In this document: one piece after another, positions 1-11,140 of the stretch
Position numbering within the stretch: the stretch's first letter is position 1
How the letters are laid out: each line of letters starts with the position of its first letter
Assembly (NCBI RefSeq): GCF_016597815.1
Contig: NZ_VCHA01000001.1
Span: 682,001 to 746,000 of the forward strand
Length of the DNA: 64,000 nucleotides
Origin: Marinobacter sp. DY40_1A1
GTDB taxonomy: Bacteria; Pseudomonadota; Gammaproteobacteria; Pseudomonadales; Oleiphilaceae
Direction of reading: 5' to 3'
Program-made: the position numbers and the translations under genes
The notes under the pieces: model-generated
Database searches by the model: none
The model's input: the letters and a program-made list of their open reading frames with translations, nothing else
Told to the model about the DNA's origin: nothing

Positions 1-250
1 CGAGCTAGCGGCTGCCAACCCTGGCAGAGACTGGATACTGAGCCGCATTCTCTGGCTTTGTGGCCTGGAGTCAGGCAGGAATCGTGGTGCTGGTGTCGAT
101 ACCTTTCGCCGCTTTATATACATACATGGCACCCCGGATACAGAGCCAATGGGATTGGCGTTGTCTCATGGCTGTGTCCGTATGCGCAACGCGGATGTCA
201 TTGAGCTGTTTGGCTATGCCCACACGGGCATGCCAGTTACTATCCGCTGA
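1..250 (+). CDS. L,D-transpeptidase (YkuD fold), C-terminal part
   Basis: Only the last ~82 residues are in the window; the start lies to the left. The frame ending at the TGA at 248-250 reads FIYIHGTPDTEPMG followed by SHGCVRM. This is the YkuD signature: a conserved His, then S/T-H-G-C-x-R with the catalytic Cys. Such enzymes make 3-3 peptidoglycan cross-links or attach proteins to peptidoglycan in the periplasm. The signal peptide would be in the missing part. An overlapping frame at 60-287 has no recognisable content. The next gene, an mscS-like channel, starts 33 bp downstream on the same strand. The family is clear; the exact substrate is not. Confidence 0.9.
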   Translation, partial: ELAAANPGRDWILSRILWLCGLESGRNRGAGVDTFRRFIYIHGTPDTEPMGLALSHGCVRMRNADVIELFGYAHTGMPVTIR

Positions 251-283
251 ACCCGAATTAACAAGATTGATTAGAGGATTCCG

Positions 284-1564
284 ATGATCGGAGAAATGAT
301 GTCCACGCTTAATGGCTGGATCGCGAACTTTGGTGTCCTGTCTGAGGCATGGCGCGTGAGCATTGTGGTGTTCGCGCTGGTGTTCGGTACGGCTACGATT
401 GCCTATGTTGCCAGCCATATTATTGGAGCACTGGAAAGCAGGTTCTCCAAAACCAACAACATCTGGGATGACGCCCTGTTGCATGCCACCCGTGCACCGG
501 TAGTGGCATTTGTGTGGCTGCAGGGAATCTACTGGGCTGCGGAGGTGGCGCATCACTACTCATCCGCAGAGATATTCAAGGCCAACGGAATCCTGCTGCA
601 GGTCGGCTTCATTTTCATTTTTGTCTGGGCGTTGCTCAGAATGATCAAAGAGCTGGAGAACATCGTTGTCTCTCCGGTAAAAATGAAAAAGCCGATGGAT
701 TACACCACGGTTAACGCTATCAGTAAGCTTTCCCGAGCTGTTGTCATTATTACGGCTGTGCTGATCAGCTTGCAGTCTTTGGGTTATAGCCTTTCAGGTG
801 TGCTTGCTTTTGGTGGAGTGGGTGGTATTGCTGTGGGCTTTGCGGCCAAGGATCTGTTGGCAAACTTCTTCGGGGGGTTCATTGTTCATCTCGACAGACC
901 GTTCAAGGTAGGCGACTGGATTCGCTCTCCCGATCGTAAAATCGAGGGCACGGTTGAACACATCGGCTGGAGGGTAACCACTATCCGGACGTTTGATAAG
1001 CGCCCCCTGTATGTCCCCAATGCAACTTTTACAACCATCGCAGTAGAAAACCCCTCGCGAATGACCAACCGGCGTATTTCCGAGACCATTGGTATCCGTT
1101 ATGCCGATGTCAGCCAGATGGCTACCATTGTTTCAGATATCCGCTCAATGCTTGAAAAGCACGAGGATATTGACGGTAAACAAACGTTGATTGTTAATTT
1201 TCTGGCGTTTAGCCATTCGTCTCTGGATATCATGGTGTACGCTTTTACCAAAACGACCCAGTGGGTTCGTTTCCACGAAGTCAAGCAAGATGTGCTCCTG
1301 AAAATCAGCGACGTAATCGAGAGTCATGGTGGCCAGGTGGCCTTCCCGACTCAAACCATCCATTTTGGTGATGAAGGCAGGCTGCCCGGGCAGAGCAAAG
1401 ATCGGGATGCGCAATCTGAGAGTGAGGATGCGCGCACTGAAAAAGGCGACGCACAGCGTGTATCCCGCAACCAGGACAGTAGCAGGCGTGATCGCAATCG
1501 CCGCCACGATACCCAGGCCGGTGATGTGGGCGAGCAATCCCTTGATGCAGGAGATGGAGACTGA
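284..1564 (+). CDS. MscS-family mechanosensitive ion channel
   Basis: This 426-aa inner-membrane protein opens under membrane tension to release solutes during osmotic downshock. Several hydrophobic segments fill the first ~200 residues. The Gly/Ala-rich pore helix (FGGVGGIAVGFAAKDLLANF) is near residue 180, followed by the beta domain start (PFKVGDWI), as in MscS. The last ~60 residues are highly charged and low in complexity, an extension beyond the usual vestibule. AGAGGA lies just upstream of the ATG at 284. The stop overlaps the ATG of the phosphorylase gene (ATGA type), so the two are probably translated together. The subfamily is not resolved. Confidence 0.92.
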   Translation: MIGEMMSTLNGWIANFGVLSEAWRVSIVVFALVFGTATIAYVASHIIGALESRFSKTNNIWDDALLHATRAPVVAFVWLQGIYWAAEVAHHYSSAEIFKANGILLQVGFIFIFVWALLRMIKELENIVVSPVKMKKPMDYTTVNAISKLSRAVVIITAVLISLQSLGYSLSGVLAFGGVGGIAVGFAAKDLLANFFGGFIVHLDRPFKVGDWIRSPDRKIEGTVEHIGWRVTTIRTFDKRPLYVPNATFTTIAVENPSRMTNRRISETIGIRYADVSQMATIVSDIRSMLEKHEDIDGKQTLIVNFLAFSHSSLDIMVYAFTKTTQWVRFHEVKQDVLLKISDVIESHGGQVAFPTQTIHFGDEGRLPGQSKDRDAQSESEDARTEKGDAQRVSRNQDSSRRDRNRRHDTQAGDVGEQSLDAGDGD

Positions 1565-2346
1565 TGTCTGACGGTGGTGGAGTAGTCGGTATTATTGGTG
1601 GTACAGGCCTGACAACTCTTTCGGGCCTGGAAATCACCGGAACACGCACGCGTGAGACGCCTTGGGGGTCACCTTCATCTGTGCTGACTGATGGGCACCT
1701 TGATGGTCAGCCGGTGGTATTTTTATCCAGACACGGTAACCCTCACAGGATACCGCCCCATCAAGTGAACTACCGGGCCAACATAAAGGCACTATACGAT
1801 GCGGGTGTGCGCACGGTTATCGGCGTAAATGCGGTCGGCGGGATACATCCGGATATGGGGCCTGCCTGCGTGGTCATCCCTGACCAGATTATCGATTACA
1901 CCTGGGGCAGGGCAGGGACCTTTTTTGAGGGTGATCTGGAGCAGGTAACTCACATCGACTTCACCTGGCCATACGATCAGGAAGCCCGGAATATAATGAT
2001 GCAAGCGGCAAAGGTGCACGGTGTGCCGTTTGCCGGCTTTGGTGTTTATGGTGCAACCCAGGGCCCAAGGCTGGAAACAGCCGCTGAAATACGGCGCATG
2101 GAGCGGGATGGGTGTGATCTGGTTGGAATGACCGGTATGCCTGAAGCCGCGTTGGCTGCTGAGCTGTGCATGCGCTATGTGTGCCTGGGCCTGGTGGTTA
2201 ACTGGGCTGCCGGGAAGACAGAGCAGATTATTACCATGGCCGAGATTGAAGCGGCCATCGATCAGGGAATGTCTGGCGTCAGACGCATTCTTGAAGTCTC
2301 GATGGCCGGCCTCGGTAAGCTTAAGGTGTTGCCTCAATCTTCTTGA
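1564..2346 (+). CDS. MTA/MTI phosphorylase (S-methyl-5'-thioinosine phosphorylase type)
   Basis: This 260-aa protein belongs to the purine nucleoside phosphorylase/MTAP superfamily. It splits a methylthio-nucleoside with phosphate to give methylthioribose-1-phosphate and a base, salvaging the by-product of polyamine synthesis. Visible landmarks are the N-terminal phosphate loop (GIIGGTGL), the SRHG motif near residue 56, GPRLET near 166 and the substrate-binding GMTGMPEA near 183. In Pseudomonas-type gammaproteobacteria the homologue prefers methylthioinosine. That specificity is inferred from family placement and not proved by the residues seen. The gene overlaps the preceding mscS stop and, convergently, the last 26 bp of the csiV gene. 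Confidence 0.88.
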   Translation: MSDGGGVVGIIGGTGLTTLSGLEITGTRTRETPWGSPSSVLTDGHLDGQPVVFLSRHGNPHRIPPHQVNYRANIKALYDAGVRTVIGVNAVGGIHPDMGPACVVIPDQIIDYTWGRAGTFFEGDLEQVTHIDFTWPYDQEARNIMMQAAKVHGVPFAGFGVYGATQGPRLETAAEIRRMERDGCDLVGMTGMPEAALAAELCMRYVCLGLVVNWAAGKTEQIITMAEIEAAIDQGMSGVRRILEVSMAGLGKLKVLPQSS

Positions 2347-3085
2347 AGAACACCAGAACGCCGATGGTGGGGGAATCCAGAAAGTGGATTTCCTCGCTTC
2401 GCATCCTGCGGGTTTCGCGTATCCATGTAAGCAGTTCCAGTGGTACTTCAGGCTGAAGCGCCAGGCCTGTGCCTGTCGCAACCGGCATGGCGTCCGTTCC
2501 CGCGCCCTCTGGCAAGCTGTTCACGCTTTGGGGCTCGCCGGTGTTGACCGCCTCGGTTGCAGAGGCGGCAATTTTCCCTTGCTGCCAATGATTCAAATGA
2601 ACCGCAACGTGCAGATAGCGCTGCCGGTCGATGGTAATATGCCCTTCAATTGCTCTCTGGCCGGCCTGTTCCAGCCAGTCTCCTATCTCAACACGCAACG
2701 GTTGGCCTTTGTAGTCTGGCGGGAACGCTTCATACCAGCCTGCTGACATGAGCACGCGATAATGCCCGCTTCTTTCTAGCCGGTTTGCTGCATTTCCCAA
2801 GTGCAATTCGTTGCGGTTAACGAGTTTCAGGGAGGAAGTGGTGGCACCGCCAGAGCCCACACTGTAAAGAGTTTCAGTGGTTTCCACCGGTGCATCTACT
2901 TTGCGTGTTGCCATGTGCTCATTTACTGCACCTGGTTCGATGATGCGTTCCAGAATCACAAACTCGGCCCGGTAATAGTCGTTGGGCGTTTGCTGGGCAT
3001 GGCTTGCCAGTGAAATGGCTGCCAGAACGGCCGTCAGTAGTGTGTGTGCCCAAAGCCGGCACAAGCGGTTACCATCAGTCTGCAA
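2321..3085 (-). CDS. csiV: CsiV-family protein
   Basis: This 254-aa exported protein starts with a signal peptide (charged start, hydrophobic TLLTAVLAAISLASHA, then AQQ, a likely signal peptidase I site). The mature part carries CsiV-like sequence (RAEFVILER, YRVLMSAGWYEAF and a C-terminal MRSEEIHFLDSP). In Vibrio, CsiV is a periplasmic peptidoglycan-binding partner of an antibacterial factor; here it should be read as a conserved envelope protein of uncertain role. It lies 44 bp downstream of mfd on the same strand, the arrangement common in Pseudomonas relatives, and is probably co-transcribed with it. Its 3' end overlaps the convergent phosphorylase gene. Confidence 0.8.
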   Translation of the reverse strand: MQTDGNRLCRLWAHTLLTAVLAAISLASHAQQTPNDYYRAEFVILERIIEPGAVNEHMATRKVDAPVETTETLYSVGSGGATTSSLKLVNRNELHLGNAANRLERSGHYRVLMSAGWYEAFPPDYKGQPLRVEIGDWLEQAGQRAIEGHITIDRQRYLHVAVHLNHWQQGKIAASATEAVNTGEPQSVNSLPEGAGTDAMPVATGTGLALQPEVPLELLTWIRETRRMRSEEIHFLDSPTIGVLVFFKKIEATP

Positions 3086-3129
3086 GAGAATGCTCCAGTT
3101 TTGTTCAAGCCTGTGTATCCAGGCAATAA

Positions 3130-6100
3130 TCAGGCGGTCGCCGCGTTTTTTGCGGGCAGTAGTTCGCCCAACATTGCGGAAATGCCGTCGAGTTTACCAC
3201 TGGTTGAGGTGTCCTTCAGCCGAAAACGGAAGCTGTTGGCACCTTCAAGGCGATAGGCGTCCGGCGCGGATTGCATTTTCTTAATCAGCACAAGCGGGTC
3301 TACGGGGGTAGAGTTGCCAAACTCAAGGCGAGCCCACTCCTTGCCAGCGTCTACCTTCACTATGCCCAGCGCTTCGGCCTGGAGCCGTAGCTCGGTTTGT
3401 CGTATCAGGTTTTTTGCCGGTTCCGGTAATAATCCGAAGCGATCAATCATCTCAACCTGAAGTTCTTTTAATCCATCGCGGTCTTTCACGCTGGCAATGC
3501 GCTTGTAGAGCATGAGCCGGTTATGAACATCAGGCAAATAATCTTCCGGAATCAGTGCGGGTATGCGCAGGTTCATCTCCGTGCCGTGGCTCAAGGGCAG
3601 TTCGGCATTGGGTGTGCGGCCTTCCCGAATAGCTTTCACGGCTTCGTCCAGCAGCTGCATATACAATGTGAAGCCAATGCTCTCTATTTGACCGCTCTGC
3701 TCATCGCCCAGCAACTCGCCCGCACCGCGAATCTCCAGGTCGTGAGTTGCCAGCATAAAGCCGGCGCCAAGATCCTGAGCTTCGGAAATGGCTTCCAGTC
3801 GCTTTTTGGCATCCGCACTTATAGCTTTTGGTGGCGGGGTCAGCAGGTAAGCGTAGGCCTGGTGGTGAGAGCGGCCAACCCGGCCACGGAGCTGGTGCAG
3901 CTGTGCCAGGCCGAATTTATCTGCCCGCTCAATAATAATGGTGTTGGCGCTGGGAATGTCGATGCCGGTCTCGATAATGGTGGTGCACACCAGCACGTTG
4001 AAGCGCTTGTGGTAAAAATCCGACATGATGTTTTCGAGTTGTCTCTCTCGCATCTGGCCATGGGCAACACCCACTCGGGCCTCCGGGACCAGGCGCCGTA
4101 AATCCTCGGCGGTTTTTTCAATGCTGGACACATCGTTGTGCAGAACATAAACCTGGCCACCCCGGAGAACTTCGCGCAGGATCGCCTCCTTAACCATGGC
4201 GTCGTCGCGCTGGCGCACAAAGGTTTTCACTGACAGGCGCCGTGCGGGCGGGGTGGCAATGATAGACAGGTCACGCAAGTGCCCCATGGCCATGTTAAGG
4301 GTTCTGGGAATGGGTGTTGCTGTAAGGTTCAGCATGTCCACTTCGGCGCGAAGCGCTTTTAGCTTTTCTTTCTGCCCTACGCCGAAGCGGTGCTCTTCAT
4401 CAATAATCACCAGCCCAAGATTCTTGAACTTGATGTCGCCCTGAAGCAGTTTGTGGGTGCCTATGACAATATCGGCCTTTCCATTCTCAATGGCTTCCAT
4501 GGCTTTGTTGGTTTGGGTTGCGCTGCGGAAACGGCTCAGCAATTCAACAGTGACCGGGGTGTCGGAGAAGCGGTCGCGGAATGAATCATAGTGCTGTTGG
4601 GCCAGCAGGGTTGTGGGTACCAGCACCGCCACCTGCTTTCCAGACCAGGTGGCCATGAAAGCCGCGCGCATGGCGACTTCGGTTTTGCCGAAGCCGACAT
4701 CTCCACACACCAGTCTGTCCATGGGCTTTTCATTGGTCATGTCTTCGAAGACAGCTTCGATGGCCATCTGCTGATCCGGTGTTTCCTCAAAAGGGAAGCC
4801 GGCTGCAAACGCGCGGTAGGCTTCTTTCGGATCTTCAAAGGCGAAGCCTTTACGGGCTTCGCGCCGAGCGTATACATCCAGAAGCTCTGCTGCCGTGTCA
4901 CGGATTTTTTCGAGGGCTTTCTGTTTGGCTGTGCTCCAGCGCTCAGTGCCCAGTTTGTGCAGTGGGGCATGCTCTGCATCTGCTCCAGCGTAGCGGGATA
5001 TCAGGTGCAGGCTGGATACTGGTACATAAAGCTTTGAGCCGCCAGCGTATTCGAGCATCAGAAATTCGCTGGCTTCCCCTTCAACTGTAATGGTTTCAAG
5101 GCCAAGGTAGCGGCCAACGCCGTGATCAATGTGTACAACCGGAGCGCCGGTGCGTAGTTCCGACAGGTCACGGTAGCCGTCGTCATTCGCTTCTGTCGGT
5201 TTGTCCCGGCGGCGACGTTGTAGTACTCGTTCGCCGAACAGGGCCGTTTCGGTGATCAGCGCAAGATGCTGCTCAGGCAGTACCAGTCCTTGTTCCATCG
5301 GAGCGACGGTGATGCCCAGGGTGGATTTCTTATCGGCCAGGAAGTCCTGCCAGCTTTCAAAGGCTTGCAGTCGCAGTTGGTGCTCTCCCAGGTTATCTAT
5401 CAAGGCTTCGCGTCGCCCGGATGATTCGGCGCAAATCAACACTCGCCCGGCAAAGTCCTTGATGAAACGCTTCAGGCGGCCGGCAGGGTCTGCCGCTCGC
5501 GCATTCATGGCGATTTCCGGTAGCGCTTCGCTGTGGCAATTGACGGCGCCACTGCCTTCCGCCACTTCCGGGGTCATGGTTACCCGCGGGAAGGCTTTGA
5601 GGTGGCCAAACAGTTCATCAGTCAGCAAAAACAGCTTGCCAGGCGGAAGGATCGGGCGATGCCTGTCGTGCCGGCGCTCCTCGTAGCGATTGCGGGTTTC
5701 CGAATCAAAGTGACTAACCGCTTCGTTCAGCCCTTCAGCAGTAAACACCTGTGTGGTGGTCGGCAGGTAATCGAACAGGGTGGCTGTTTGGTCGAAAAAC
5801 AGCGGCAAATAGTATTCGATGCCCGGCGGTGTGATGCCGTTGCTCACGTCCTGGTAAACGGGGGACTCTTTGTCTGCATTCGGGAACTGCTCGAACCAGC
5901 GGCCACGGAATGCAGAGCGGGCTTCTTTGTGCCATGGGAACTCATAGGCAGGCAGAAGCTCGATGCGTTCAATCCGGTCAATGGAACGCTGGGTTTCCGG
6001 GTCGAACGTGCGGAGGGTTTCGACTTCGTTATCGAACAGGTCGATCCGGTAGGGCAGGTTGGAGCCCATGGGGAATATATCTAGAATCGAGCCGCGAACC

Positions 6101-6660
6101 GCGTACTCACCATGTTCGTAAACGTTTTCGGCATGCCGATAGCCCGCAGTAGCCAGTTGGAGGCGCCAGTTGTCCAGATCCAGGGACTGTCCGGTTTCCA
6201 GTAACAGTGTGTTGCCCTGCAGGTAGCTGACAGGTGGCAGTCGGTGCATCAGAGTTCGGGCAGGCACCACAATAAGCCCGTGCTGCGTGCTTGGCAGGCG
6301 GTGCAGGGTGCGAATACGCCGTGACGTTATATCCTGATGCGGTGAAAACAGATCGTAGGGCAGGGTTTCCCAATCAGGCAGAGACAGCAACTCCAGGCCG
6401 TCCTCTGTCACCGTGGCGCCGTCTTCCTCCGGTGGCAAACCCAGAAAGAAACGCATGGATTGCTCCAGCCGGATAGCTTCGGCCGTGCTGCGGGTGATGA
6501 CCAGGGTAAGCCCTTTGTGTGCCCTGGCGCTCTCACAGATAGCAAGAGCGCTGCTGCTGCCATGCAACTGTCCCCAGGTGCGATGATCGGCCGGTTTTTC
6601 AGGAAAAGACGGCGCAATCAGTGTTTGCGGCGAAGCGGAAGTCGGGGCACCTTGATTCAT
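3130..6660 (-). CDS. mfd: Transcription-repair coupling factor Mfd
   Basis: At 1176 aa this has the usual Mfd length. Mfd displaces RNA polymerase stalled at lesions and recruits UvrA for nucleotide excision repair. The N-terminal UvrB-like region covers roughly residues 1-350. The RNA-polymerase-interacting CarD-like domain follows (PVVHIDHGVGRYLGLE). The RecG-like translocase has Walker A GDVGFGKT near residue 650, the DEEH box (IIDEEHRFGVGQ) near 755, TATPIPRTL, and motif VI QLRGRVGR. The C-terminal TRCF domain is present. It starts at the ATG at 6660 and is divergent from gap. No internal stop or truncation was noticed. Confidence 0.98.
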   Translation of the reverse strand: MNQGAPTSASPQTLIAPSFPEKPADHRTWGQLHGSSSALAICESARAHKGLTLVITRSTAEAIRLEQSMRFFLGLPPEEDGATVTEDGLELLSLPDWETLPYDLFSPHQDITSRRIRTLHRLPSTQHGLIVVPARTLMHRLPPVSYLQGNTLLLETGQSLDLDNWRLQLATAGYRHAENVYEHGEYAVRGSILDIFPMGSNLPYRIDLFDNEVETLRTFDPETQRSIDRIERIELLPAYEFPWHKEARSAFRGRWFEQFPNADKESPVYQDVSNGITPPGIEYYLPLFFDQTATLFDYLPTTTQVFTAEGLNEAVSHFDSETRNRYEERRHDRHRPILPPGKLFLLTDELFGHLKAFPRVTMTPEVAEGSGAVNCHSEALPEIAMNARAADPAGRLKRFIKDFAGRVLICAESSGRREALIDNLGEHQLRLQAFESWQDFLADKKSTLGITVAPMEQGLVLPEQHLALITETALFGERVLQRRRRDKPTEANDDGYRDLSELRTGAPVVHIDHGVGRYLGLETITVEGEASEFLMLEYAGGSKLYVPVSSLHLISRYAGADAEHAPLHKLGTERWSTAKQKALEKIRDTAAELLDVYARREARKGFAFEDPKEAYRAFAAGFPFEETPDQQMAIEAVFEDMTNEKPMDRLVCGDVGFGKTEVAMRAAFMATWSGKQVAVLVPTTLLAQQHYDSFRDRFSDTPVTVELLSRFRSATQTNKAMEAIENGKADIVIGTHKLLQGDIKFKNLGLVIIDEEHRFGVGQKEKLKALRAEVDMLNLTATPIPRTLNMAMGHLRDLSIIATPPARRLSVKTFVRQRDDAMVKEAILREVLRGGQVYVLHNDVSSIEKTAEDLRRLVPEARVGVAHGQMRERQLENIMSDFYHKRFNVLVCTTIIETGIDIPSANTIIIERADKFGLAQLHQLRGRVGRSHHQAYAYLLTPPPKAISADAKKRLEAISEAQDLGAGFMLATHDLEIRGAGELLGDEQSGQIESIGFTLYMQLLDEAVKAIREGRTPNAELPLSHGTEMNLRIPALIPEDYLPDVHNRLMLYKRIASVKDRDGLKELQVEMIDRFGLLPEPAKNLIRQTELRLQAEALGIVKVDAGKEWARLEFGNSTPVDPLVLIKKMQSAPDAYRLEGANSFRFRLKDTSTSGKLDGISAMLGELLPAKNAATA

Positions 6661-6846
6661 GGGCAGTCGTGTTCTCCTGCTGTGGGGGTTGGGGAGCCGG
6701 TGAGGCGGCTATTCTAACGCCGCTAGATGCCAGTGTCATGGCGGTAAGTCTAAGAGGTTCGTGCCAGTTCGTATTTGCCGTTAGCCTGTTTAAGTTGGAT
6801 AATGCCCGACCTGAATTATTCCACGTGTGAAACAGGGGTCCCTACC

Positions 6847-8316
6847 GTGAGCCACGAACAGACGAACCAGTGCCTATCCAACTGGATGGACAGAGAATCC
6901 AAGGCGGAAGCTATGATTCCGCTGATCGGTCGCCTTTACCGCAAGAACAACGTTGTTACCTCGGTATATGGTCGCGCCATTATCAACCAGTCAGTTATTG
7001 ATATTATCCGCGCCCACAGATATGTGCGTCAGGTAGAAAATAACGAGCTATCTGTAAACGATACCTTGCCCATCCTGCAGATTATGGATCAGATGGAACT
7101 TGGGCGTGCGCACGTTGATATTGGCAAGCTGGCTGTAAAGTTTAAAGAGCAGGGCGGTGATCTGGCCGAATTTTTGCAAAATGAAATTGGATCAGTGGCT
7201 GGTCAGTATTCTGCGCAATCGGAAGAAGACGCCAGTAATGGCACCAAAGATGTTGTGCTATACGGCTTTGGCCGTATCGGTCGCCTGCTTGCCCGCATTC
7301 TGATTGAAAAGGCAGGTGGCGGTAATAACCTTCGTTTGCGTGCCATTGTGGTCCGTCAAGGCGGTGCCGAGAACGATCTTGAAAAGCGTGCCAGCCTTCT
7401 GCGTCGTGATTCCGTCCATGGTCCCTTCAATGGCACCATTCGCGTTGATGCAGAGCAGTCTGCACTGATTGCCAACGGCAACTTCATCAAAGTTATCTAC
7501 TCAAACGGTCCAGATCAGGTGGATTACACCCAGCATGGCATCAATAACGCCATTGTTGTGGATAACACTGGTATTTGGCGTGATGAAGAAGGTCTTGGTT
7601 TGCACCTGAAGTCCAAGGGCGTTAGCCGCGTAATTCTGACGGCGCCGGGCAAAGGCGACATCAAGAATATCGTTTATGGCATCAACAACGACTGGATCAC
7701 TGACGACGACAAGATCCTGTCGGCAGCCTCTTGTACCACTAATGCCATCACGCCAGTACTGAAGGCGATTTACGACGAATACGGCATTGAAGATGGTCAC
7801 GTTGAGACTGTTCACTCCTACACCAACGACCAGAACCTGATTGATAACTACCATAAAGGCAGCCGCCGTGGCCGCAGTGCTGCACTGAACATGGTAATTA
7901 CCGAGACAGGCGCTGCAAAAGCGGTTTCCAAGGCTCTTCCTGAGCTGAAAGGCAAGCTCACCGGTAACGCGATTCGTGTTCCTACCCCGAACGTATCCAT
8001 GGCAATTTTGAACCTCAATCTCAAGAAAGAGGTTGATGTGGAAACGGTAAACGACTATCTGCGTGAGATGGCTTTGCACTCAGAGCTGCAGAAGCAAATC
8101 GATTTCGTGAACTCGCCGGAAGTTGTATCGACCGACTTTGTTGGCTCGCGGCATGCCGGTATTGTTGATGCCCAGGCCACGATTGCCGGGGGTAAGCGCT
8201 TGATTCTGTACGTTTGGTACGATAACGAGTTTGGTTATAGTGCTCAGGTAATCCGCGTGGTTAATCAGATGGCGGGTATTAACTACCCCATCTTTCCGAA
8301 ACGCTCACGCGACTGA
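6847..8316 (+). CDS. gap: Glyceraldehyde-3-phosphate dehydrogenase, long form
   Basis: This enzyme oxidises glyceraldehyde-3-phosphate to 1,3-bisphosphoglycerate with NAD(P). The 489-aa product is longer than the ~335-aa classical enzyme because of a ~135-residue N-terminal extension before the Rossmann motif (YGFGRIGRLLARI, about residue 138). The catalytic Cys sits in AASCTTN near residue 295, and the partner His in TVHSYTNDQ. The GTG at 6847, reading VSHEQTNQ, is chosen over an upstream in-frame ATG at 6775 because an AGGGG ribosome site lies about 8 bp before it and the product then matches the length known for this long family in marine gammaproteobacteria. A strong terminator follows. 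Confidence 0.95.
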   Translation: MSHEQTNQCLSNWMDRESKAEAMIPLIGRLYRKNNVVTSVYGRAIINQSVIDIIRAHRYVRQVENNELSVNDTLPILQIMDQMELGRAHVDIGKLAVKFKEQGGDLAEFLQNEIGSVAGQYSAQSEEDASNGTKDVVLYGFGRIGRLLARILIEKAGGGNNLRLRAIVVRQGGAENDLEKRASLLRRDSVHGPFNGTIRVDAEQSALIANGNFIKVIYSNGPDQVDYTQHGINNAIVVDNTGIWRDEEGLGLHLKSKGVSRVILTAPGKGDIKNIVYGINNDWITDDDKILSAASCTTNAITPVLKAIYDEYGIEDGHVETVHSYTNDQNLIDNYHKGSRRGRSAALNMVITETGAAKAVSKALPELKGKLTGNAIRVPTPNVSMAILNLNLKKEVDVETVNDYLREMALHSELQKQIDFVNSPEVVSTDFVGSRHAGIVDAQATIAGGKRLILYVWYDNEFGYSAQVIRVVNQMAGINYPIFPKRSRD

Positions 8317-8353
8317 TGGAAGGCGTCTGAGTTGGCGTTGACAGTTCCACGAG

Positions 8354-8383
8354 CCCGGTGTCGAAAGTCGCCGGGTTTTTTTT
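8354..8383 (+). terminator. Rho-independent terminator after gap
   Basis: CCCGG at 8354-8358 pairs with CCGGG at 8371-8375, with a short inner CG/CG pairing, and a run of eight T follows at 8376-8383. It separates gap from the nqr operon. Confidence 0.85.
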
Positions 8384-8388
8384 GTTAA

Positions 8389-9927
<1,539 letters not shown>

Positions 9928-9931
9928 CACA

Positions 9932-11140
9932 ATGTCTATCAGACAGTTTCTCGATGGAATCGAGCATCACTTTGAACAGGGTGGCAAGTACGAGCGCTGG
10001 TATGCTCTATACGAAGCAGCCGATACTATTTTCTATACGCCCAGCTCAGTAACGGGTACAACCTCACACGTGCGCGATGGTGTAGACCTGAAGCGCATAA
10101 TGATCACCGTTTGGTTGTGCGCCTTCCCGGCAATGTTCTTCGGCATGTGGAATATTGGTTTCCAGGCCAACAACTTCCTGGCTTCCAATCCTGATGCGCT
10201 GATCGCCGACGGCGGATTGCGCACTGCCTTTATCCAGGCTCTTGCGGTAACCGGAGCGGGTGCCGGCATTTGGGATAACTTCGTATATGGAATGGCCTAC
10301 TTCATTCCGGTTTACGCGGTGACCTTTATCGTTGGTGGTTTCTGGGAAGTGCTGTTTGCTACCGTGCGTCGTCACGAAGTAAACGAAGGCTTCTTTGTAA
10401 CCTCTATCCTGTTTGCACTGATCTGCCCGCCCTCGATTCCTCTTTGGCAGGTAGCCTTGGGTATTACCTTCGGTGTTGTGATTGGTAAGGAAGTGTTTGG
10501 CGGTACTGGCAAAAACTTCCTCAACCCGGCACTGACCGGTCGTGCCTTCCTGTACTTTGCCTATCCTGCGCAAATCTCTGGCGACACCGTGTGGACGGCT
10601 GTTGATGGTTTCAGTGGCGCAACTGCACTGAGCTGGGCTGCAAGTGGTGGCCTGGAAGCGCTGGAAGCAAACATTGGCTGGATGAATGCCTTTGTTGGCA
10701 ACATTCAGGGCTCAATGGGTGAAACGTCTACCATCGCCGTGATGATTGGTGGTTTGGCACTTGTCGCGATGCGCATTGCAAGCTACCGAATTGTTGGTGG
10801 TGTGTTGATTGGCATGATCGGCACAGCTGTTCTCATGAACGTTATCGGCTCCGAAACCAACCCCATGTTCTCGGTTCCAGCTCACTGGCACCTTGTAATG
10901 GGTGGCTTTGCCTTCGGCATGATGTTTATGGCAACCGACCCTGTTTCAGCCGCCATGACCAACACCGGCCGCTGGTGCTTCGGTATTCTGGTAGGTGTGA
11001 TGACCATTCTGATTCGGGTTGTTAACCCGGCGTTCCCGGAAGGCATTATGCTGGCGATACTGTTCGCCAACCTTTTCGCGCCGCTGATGGATCACTATGT
11101 GGTTCAGGCAAACGTTAAACGGAGGCTCGCTCGTGGCTAA
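9932..11140 (+). CDS. nqrB: Na+-NQR subunit B
   Basis: This 402-aa integral membrane subunit has about ten hydrophobic segments. It carries riboflavin and a covalently bound FMN. The FMN acceptor is Thr231 in the motif S-G-A-T (residues 228-231, [11 protein letters not shown]), the sequence recognised by ApbE. It starts 4 bp after the nqrA stop. Its last 8 bases overlap the GTG start of nqrC, indicating coupled translation. Length and motif agree with the Vibrio subunit. Confidence 0.98.
   Translation: MSIRQFLDGIEHHFEQGGKYERWYALYEAADTIFYTPSSVTGTTSHVRDGVDLKRIMITVWLCAFPAMFFGMWNIGFQANNFLASNPDALIADGGLRTAFIQALAVTGAGAGIWDNFVYGMAYFIPVYAVTFIVGGFWEVLFATVRRHEVNEGFFVTSILFALICPPSIPLWQVALGITFGVVIGKEVFGGTGKNFLNPALTGRAFLYFAYPAQISGDTVWTAVDGFSGATALSWAASGGLEALEANIGWMNAFVGNIQGSMGETSTIAVMIGGLALVAMRIASYRIVGGVLIGMIGTAVLMNVIGSETNPMFSVPAHWHLVMGGFAFGMMFMATDPVSAAMTNTGRWCFGILVGVMTILIRVVNPAFPEGIMLAILFANLFAPLMDHYVVQANVKRRLARG

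Noticed and set aside
60..287. Plus-strand open frame of 75 codons at the left edge
   Set aside because: The overlapping frame ending at 250 has the clear YkuD catalytic motif; this one has no recognisable content.
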